A stretch of 64,000 nt of DNA, taken from Symsagittifera roscoffensis. Lineage: Eukaryota; Xenacoelomorpha; Acoela; Convolutidae. Below are positions 13,201 to 22,200 of this stretch, piece by piece (position 1 is the stretch's first letter; each line of letters starts with the position of its first letter). Under the pieces are notes generated by a model. It made no database searches. It saw only the letters and a list, made by a program, of their open reading frames with translations, and was not told the origin of the DNA. Location of the stretch: positions 28,082,848 through 28,146,847 of the forward strand of contig NC_087070.1 of assembly GCF_963678635.1 (NCBI RefSeq), given 5' to 3'. A program made the translations under genes and the position numbers.

Positions 13201-16200
13201 TTCAGAACCTTAAGGGCTTTGATTTTTCATACATTTTTCTGATTACTCCATTCAACTATACTTATTACTTGACTCATTTTGATGTTTCCTTGTGATACCT
13301 GATTTTGCTTGAAAAAAAAGTGTGTGAAAACAACGGACTGTTTTTTTTTCAATTATAGTAAAGGAAACAGAAACCAATGGGCAAGTCGTGAAACAGAATT
13401 TTTTGGTTTCATTCTGATCAGGGAAATTGCTATTGTTAAAAATTTTATTGTTTTGACCACTCTCGAAGAATGGAAACACGCAATGGATTTAGATCCCTTT
13501 TTCTTAAGCACTTGAACACCTCAGGATAAACTTGTTGGCACTAGTTTAGCAAATCATATTCAAAGCAAATTGGCCATGATTCATCTTAATTAAACGAAAT
13601 GTCGCTGCCATTTTTTTTTCAATTTTTAGTCTAAGTTTGACAAAAAAATATTGTGGCTAAGCTTTCATCAACTATAATTGTTCCGACTTCGATACGAAAG
13701 TGACGGAATATTTGTGCTCGGGGTGGGTTTTTTTCTTCAGACAAATTTCGACTTTTTAACTAGCCATTTTTGACAGAATTTTTTTACATCATTCGAAAGG
13801 CATTGTTGTCCTGAGCTAATTTGAAAAGATATTTTACCTGTGGTCATTTTTCGTAAAGTTACGGGGGTTTAAAAATTGCCATTTTGGCCAATTTGGGACA
13901 ATTAACGCGCGATATAATTCGCGCTATTAACGCGTTAGCAGAGAGTTAATCCGCATTAGAAATCGTCCCAAATTTGTCAAAAGAAGCTTATGTGCCACAA
14001 TTGGTTTGTTACAAGGAGCGAAATCTATCCTTTTGTACTTTGTATGGCGTGTGGGGGGATGATTTTCATAAAAAAACTTAGAAAAAAAGTTTTTTGATTT
14101 TGTTTTATTTCATTGAATTTTTTAATGTTATTACTGCTCCATAAAACTTAAAAGGCAGTCGGAACATTCAGGGTTTCGCCCTGATACGAGCAGTCTTGTT
14201 TTAGCTTACTTTTGACCTGTATAAAGGTATAGTACAGCTTTTTGTAACTTCTGTCACATAACTCAATCGCAATTTTATATTAAAAAAAATAATCAAGAAA
14301 TATAGACAAAAAATGCAAAAACAATTTGATCTTGTTTTGTTTTCTAAAACAGTTTTTGTTCCGACTTTCGATACGAAAGTAACGGAATATTTGTGCTCGG
14401 GTTGGGTTTTTTTCTTCAGACAAATTTCGTCTTTTTAACTAGCCATTTTTGACGGAATTTTTTTAATATCACAGAAGAAATAGCTGGTAAATAGACTATT
14501 TTAGAGAACTTAAAACTGGGATGTTTCAAATCTGCGATCTATTTTTTTTGTTTGACCGATACTTCAATATTTTGTTTGTGCTTCATTGTCCAACTTTCCA
14601 ACAAAATGGTGGCTACACTGACTTTTTAATTAGCAGACGTCTTACTTGCATTGGTGCTTCGTTAATGAAACAGAGCTCAAGACCAAAAACAGAGCAATAT
14701 TTTTCAAAAAATTAAATTTTGCACATTTAATGTTAAAATTATGTTCATTAATCGGTTTTTTATCGTTGGTCTTTCATTCAAAAAAAGTAAGCATCTATCC
14801 ATGTTTATTTCATGATTTATTGTTCCGAATTTCGATACGAAAGTAACGGAATATTTGTGCTCGGGGTGGGTTTTTTTTCTTCAGACAAATTTCGACTTTT
14901 TAACTAGCCCTTTTTGACAAAAATATTTTCTATCATTCTGAAGTTATTGTTGTCCTGAGCTCAAATTTGAAAAAAATAATTACCTTTGATCATTTTTCAT
15001 AAAGTTACGGGGCTTTAAAGATTGCCATTTTTTTGGGACAATTAACGCACGATACATTTTGCGCTATTAACGCGTAAGCGGAGAGTTAATCTGTCTTAAA
15101 ATCGTTCCAAGTTGCTTATTTTCCATAATTGATTTGTTACAAGGAGCGAAATCTATCCTTTTGTACTTAATATTGCGTGTGGGGGGATGATTTTCATAAA
15201 ATTTTCAAATTTTAGAAAAAAAAATTTCATTTTAGTTTTTTTTTACATTTAATTTTTTTATGTTTTTACTGCTTCATAAAACCTTAAAAGGCAGTCGGAA
15301 CATTCGAGCAGACTTGTTTTATGGTTTCTTCAAGTTAAGTCTTAAGTTAACCTAGTTTGAGAGAAGCATGTTTAAAAGCTCGTTTCAAATGGGCAGTAAA
15401 TAGGCATGCTCAGCACAAAAAGCATCGAAAACTCAAAAAACCGGATAAAATTTTTGAAAAACATTTAATTCATGTGAATGAGATTTATCATCAAAATAGA
15501 TGCATCTTGCAAAATTACTTAGGTATCATTATAATGAGAGACTGTTCATAAAATTCTGTAAAAAATAAAAAGACAGTCAAATTAGAAGGAAATCATAGAA
15601 TTTTCTTTGAACTCAAAACGTTTCTGAAACACCTACTTTGGAAATGCAAACTATAACAAAAAAGTTATTGTTCCGACGTTCGTAACGAAAGTAACGGAAT
15701 ATTTGTGTGCTCAGGTGGGTTTTTTTTTTCTTCAGACAAACTTCGACTTTTTAACTAGCCATTTTTGACGGTTTTTTTTTACATCATTCAAAGGTATTGA
15801 TGTCATGAGCTTAAATTTAACTAGATATTTCACCTGTGATCAATTTTTGTAAAATTATGGGATTTAAATATTACCATTTTGGCCAAACTGGGACAATTAA
15901 CGCGCGATATATTTCGCGCTTTTAACGCGAAGCGGAGATTTAATCCGTCTTAGAAATCGTTTCCAAATTGGTTGAAGGAAGCTTATTTGCCATAATTGAT
16001 GTTTCACTAGGAGCAAAATTCATCACTTTGTACTCTATATGGCGTGTGGGTGGTATGCTTTTTGCAAAAATATGAAACTAAAAAAAACTATTTCATTTTT
16101 TTTACATTTAATTTTTCATGTTATTGCTGCTCCATAGACATTAAAAGGCAGTCGGAACATTCAAGGCCTAGCCCTGATACAAGCAGTTTTGTCTAGTTTT

Positions 16201-19200
16201 TCTTTTGTCTTCCCCTTATTTCTCTTATTTCTCAAAACAAATTTTTAAGCTTTTATTTTTTGCAGACCTTATTTACCCTTCTTTATATATACTCAGTCTC
16301 TGAGAAAAACAAAAAATTTTCGTGAGATTCGGATGTAAAAAAATTGTTGTGAAACCAATCTTGGTCCAATTTGCTATTCTTTTTAGACTTCATCAACTTC
16401 AGTTAAACTGCGAAAACTTGAAAACCATAGTTCAGCTGAAAAACTTAGCTCAGATACCTGAAAAACATAGCTCTCACATATAGTTTCCAATTTTTTTCCA
16501 GCATTAATAAGATTTAGACGCCTTAAGGTGGCAATCTACCGCCATGATGACACGCCAGAGCAAATATTTACTGCTTTTGATTAACCCTTATGTACAAAAA
16601 AATTTCGCTGTTATGAAACGAAAAAGATATTGTTTTTCAAAAAATTTATTGGAAAATATCGATCTCTAAATACTGTAATTAGTTTTCTAAGCAAAAAACA
16701 AACACGCTATCAATTTAGTTGAAGAAAGTACAGATTGTGATAGCTATAATTTTCTTTGAAATTAGGGAGCATCTTGTTTTTTACATTTGTCTGTAGTAAT
16801 TAAATCAACAAACAAATTCTTATCAAACAATACGAGAAAAAAAATCAAACATACGCGTACACTGTAAGCTATACATATTTTTTCAAATAAGAATCTAATG
16901 TATTCAAAACCTTGTCAATCCCTTGTCAAAAACCGTGAGTGATCTTATGCAGCTCAACTGTGTCAATTGAGTTGTTTAAATGAAAAATTGGATGCTTTTT
17001 GTTCAAAACTGTAACATCGATTTTCATTAATTCAGTAAAGTTTATTTGTTTTCCTATTTATAACTTGCATTTGTTTTTCTGAAAATTGTAATATATATTC
17101 GTTCATTTTTTGACAAAAAAATCCTGGAATTTCGAAAAAAAAGCATAGACTTTTTTATCAGCTCTATCGGCTAGTTCATGTATCAAAACACCGTACTATA
17201 TAAGCGGTTCAATGAAATTTTTGTATTGTCAAAATACATTTTGTAGCTGTATATTTTTTAATAATAACCTTTCCAATTTACTGCTTTCACTTTTGATATG
17301 CTTTTTTTCAATCTAATTTTTCGTCTAAAATTACTATGAACCTCATTTCGAGATGAAAAGCTTTCCGGACTTGGTGTCAACATTGTTACCAAATCTTTGT
17401 CTTTTTTTTCCAAAAAACAAAGATTTTGCTTCCACACTGGTTTACCGTCAAATGTTAAGATGCCATGCAGCTGGAAATATTGTTCAAAGTAAGGTCATTT
17501 TTGTCCTAGGTCATCTGTTCAGCCGCACATGATGGTACCAATAGCAAATACTGTGACAAACGGTCAAATTTGCATTCAAAACAGTGCGCGTTTTTGGTTA
17601 TAGAGCGCGCCCATTCAAAACAGGATTTTAAAACACCAATATTTTTCAAGCCATACGCTTTTGGCGTATATGCTAAGTGAAAAGAAGTAAAAATAATAAA
17701 TCAGTCATTTTTTGCAATTTTTTTTTTGTGTGTTTTGGAATTCAGGCGCCACCTCCTGTGCCTATCAAGGAGTCGCCTCACCTGATGATGCCAAACAACC
17801 CCCACTACAACAACCAATACGACAGTCTTCACAGTCAACCATACGACCCCACGTGAGTGTGGATAGCAATTCACTATGAAGCAATTTCAAAGAAGAAAGT
17901 ATTGGCAAAATATTGTCATGATAGTGTTTCAGCAAACTAATTTCGCAAATCTTATTTGGTCGACCTTAACTTGTTAAAACTCTTTAAAAAATTTGGCTCT
18001 TCCCCAACGCAATTGCTTCCTTAAAGATTTGCAAAAAGTAAAAAAAAAATGAATATGAAAAAAATATATATATAAAAATACAATTTTCTTTTTTTTTGCC
18101 ATTAGTTTTGCAAAGATAATTTTATTCAATGAAAACTTTAATTAATTGTATGAAAACTTTGAATTTACCCATTTGCCTGCTTAAACCACGCAAAGAAAAT
18201 TATGCCAAGTTGAGAAAAAATAAAAAAAATAGAATAAGCTTAAAAATTAAAATATTGGGTGTTTTCTGTCGTAAACTGCACAGTAACCGGATATTGCAAT
18301 GCTTGCTGTGAATTCTGTTTAATTTTCCAGTGCTGGCTTTGTCATATTTTACGACTTCCTGCTGAACATAGAGCCAGTGTACGATAGAACACAACTGATA
18401 GTGTCCCTCTACAATGGACCCCACGAAGTCTGCACTGCCAGAGTGTTGCCGGAGAGAGACTGTTTCCCCCAGAGTGCAACCCCTCAGCCTAATAATCCCC
18501 TGGAGTTGCCAACCGCTGGAGGGGCACTCAAGTTCTGCCTGTTGTCTATCAGTCAGCCTGTACAGAAGTCAGTGACCACTTTTCATTGCTTCAACTAAAT
18601 GATCGTTTTCTACTCACTTGTTCTTGTTTGTCAACATAATGATTACATACAGGGGCGGATCTAGAATTTTCACATGAGTGGAAGGGTGGGTGGGTTTGGC
18701 GGATTTTTAAAAAGGGGGCAGCTATTTTTTTGTAAGTTGGCTAAATTGATTTACCGAGCTCTCACAAAGCACCAAAAAGACTATGTTTTGGCAATTTTTG
18801 GAATAACAAGCCAAAAAAGGCATTTTTAGCACTTTTTTGAAAAATGTTAACAAAAAAATTGCGTTTTTTCGGCGCGCGCTTCCATCTCAAAATTAGGAAA
18901 TATTGGCGGCGAAGGCGCCTTTAGAAAAATTTTAAGGTCCGTCAGCTAAAAATTGATATCTCAAATTAGTTCAAAGGGGCGATAGTTTAGTTTATCTCTA
19001 AGCCATTCTGCCCTTCTCGAAACAGCGAATCAACTTAATATCGTAAAAAATACAGAAGAAGAAGACAATAACTGCTTCTGCTAGTAAGCTTCAGTGAATG
19101 TCTTAAGCCTAAGACATATATCCTTGAACAACTAGTTGTTTTTCTTAGATGTCGCCCTGGGCCTGACTTGACGTTGGTGGTTGAAGTGCAGGCTCAGAGT

Positions 19201-22200
19201 AGCTACGTGCCCCGACAGAAGACCATTGGGTGGGGTAAGGTGTTGCTGTTTGACAACCAACTGAGGGTGCTAAGTGGCAGGTGGAGAACCCCCATCCGCC
19301 TCATCCCCATCCGCGCAGACATGATTGTCAAGGATCTCAACACCATCCCGCAGGTTTTGACAAAAAAACAACCCTATTTATCATATGGAGAATTTTCATA
19401 TGATTTGAAGCATCAATTTTTCTTAGATTAGATTTAAAAAGGAAATATCTATTACGAGTAAATAAAAGATTTAAATTGATGTTTACGTACCTTCTTACAA
19501 TAAAATTAAGCTAAAATAAATTTGAAGAAAGACAAGAAATCAGTCAGATAAACAAAAAGCAACAAAAAGCTGCTCGTATTAACCTGATGTGCAATTTTCG
19601 ATCAATTTATTTGATTTTTTTTTTGCTGGACTTATCCTCCACATAAGTAGTACAATGTGATTTCGAGCTTGGTAAGTTTTATTAAGACCGAAAAAAATGC
19701 CTGACCTCAAATTGACATAACTTAAATGTTGCTTGTGCGTTGAAATAAAAAATTATTTTGCGCCTAAACTCAACTAATTTTAGGATAAGAAATCCCATTG
19801 AATATTTTGTTTTATTATATCAGCAACAATATTTTTCAAATGGATAGCAAAAACTTCTACTTCTATCAAAAACCACTAATCAAACAATCAAAGTTTGTCA
19901 GAATAAAAAAACTAACCCACGCATAAACATTTTTTCAATTTTTTTTCAATTTTGAAAAAACATTAGAGAAAAAATCAATTCGGATTAATGAAAACTTTAA
20001 TATTTTAGAGCGTGTTTCAATTTAAATTGTTGCTTCTTTGAAATTCTTTATTGGTACAGCTCTCATGAAAAAAACCCTAAAGTATGTTGCTGTAGAAATT
20101 GCTTGCTTCAACTGAACTCAGATAATTGATGATGTGAGTGGTTGAGTTTGATCTAGGCTGGTATTAATGAATTGTCTATTTTTCTAAAGTGGCACGTTAG
20201 TTACCGGCCTGAGAAAATTAAGTTGGAAATATATTTATTGGGTTTTCAAATCTGAAGAGCAGTCGTTTATGAGATTATTTCATTTTTTAATGCCCAGATA
20301 GTTTTTTCTCAGGTGCTATTCTTAAGCGAACCGATTCCGTTGAGTACAACAGCTGGATAGTTTAATGGACTCATAAAAAATGCTTTCCTTAAAAATGTAG
20401 CGGTTTTGAGACGGTTTGAAAACGTTGAGAGCAGATGCCATTTTGAAACCATACTCCCTACTAGCTGCTTATAATTTACGCTTTGACCAAATAAAACTTC
20501 AAGATTTTTGAAGAAGTATTTTTCTTCAATTCTTTTTGTTTTCTATACAGATGAAATGTCTCATTTTATAGATATTGCACAAAAAATCTGCTATTTTACA
20601 TTCAGTTTTAGTATATAATCGTAATAAAGGATTTATCGTCTTAAATTTTTTACAGAACCGATTGAATCGCATCTTCCTAGATTTGTTCTTTGCGAAACTC
20701 CTAAGAAAATCCTTGATCTTTTATGAGTTGTCAAAATAAAATTTGTTGAAAGACGAGTTTTGAGCCATTTATAATTCATTTTAACAGTTCATCAAACATA
20801 TCAAATTAATTTTTATTAAACAAATTTTCAAATTTATAACAAGATTGGGAGAAAAAAAATACTTAATTTAGCAAGAATGACTAAGTCCAAGTCTGGAGGA
20901 TAGAAAAAAGAGGTAGCAAAAATTGGTTTTGGAAATGATTCAATGAAATGTGCTAGACATTACGAGGCCAAACTGTGCATTTTGTGAATGGTAAACAGAT
21001 TCCGAAACAGGCCAAAATTAGATTTGTCTGGGAATCCGCAACGTTGTTACTTTTCTTTGATGTTCTTTGCTGTTTTGGATTCCACGGACAGATAACTAAA
21101 ACACTGTAATGCTCAAAAATGCTCCAAAAACAGGCAACTTCGCGGAATCAGCAACAAAATTTGCGGATTCCGGAACAGTTTGTGGAATCTATAAACAAAT
21201 GATAATATATGCGTTCAGTAGATTGAAGCTGTCGAGGAATCCGCAACTGTAAGTGTAATCAGAAAATGGTAAGTGAAATCCGCAAACTGTTAACGGATTC
21301 CGCAAATTGAAAGCAGAATCAGCATAAGTTTGTGGAATCCACTAATTTTTGCGGAATCCGCTTACATTTGCGGAATCCAGAACAACCAGCTCTGTTCGCT
21401 CGTTGCGGAATCTGCCACGTAATTTTTGTAAGTGAAATCCACTTAAATTTGTGAACATGTTTAAAGACTTGTCTCGAATGCAGGAACATACAGACACAAA
21501 ATTGTTTGGCATCGCAATGGAGTGTATTTAGGTTTTTTTCTAGTTCAGTTAGTTTTATCCAGTTTTTTTGACGATTTCAACCAAAAATGTATTCATATAC
21601 TGTTTTGTTTAAAAATTTTTTAGCTTTTGGTTGATTTTAAATTCAGTGGCTGTTGAAAATTCATTCCAAAGCTGCCCCTCCCCTCTAAATTGGTAAAAAC
21701 GGTTTTTTTTCTTTGTTTTTAGAAATATTTTTGACAAACCCATTTAGTGTTATGCACTAAACATTTTATTTATAAGTTTGAGAAATTATTTCGTTCTTAA
21801 CTAGTTATTTGTAGACAGCAATCAATCAAATGGTTAACCAGACGCGGATCTAGGAGTTTTTCGAGGGGGGGGGGGGCGGATTTTCAAAAAAAAACGTTGA
21901 AAATTTTGTCGACCTTTTTTTATAGGTTAACCAAAATGATATTCTGAGCTCTCGAAAAAACACTATAAAGACCCTAATTTGACATAATTAGCTGCGCCGC
22001 AAGCAAATTTGTAAAAAAACAGTCCAAAAAAAGCCCCCCTAAATCCGCTACAGTGGTTAACAGTGACTTGTTAGGACAAAATATTCCGACCACGTCACTT
22101 AAGTGAGGAGAACTAGCTATAGACTAGCTAGTATTTTTTCCGCCCAATTCAAGAAAAGAAGGTTTACCATTCCGAAATAAAATCATTGGGTCTTTTGGTA

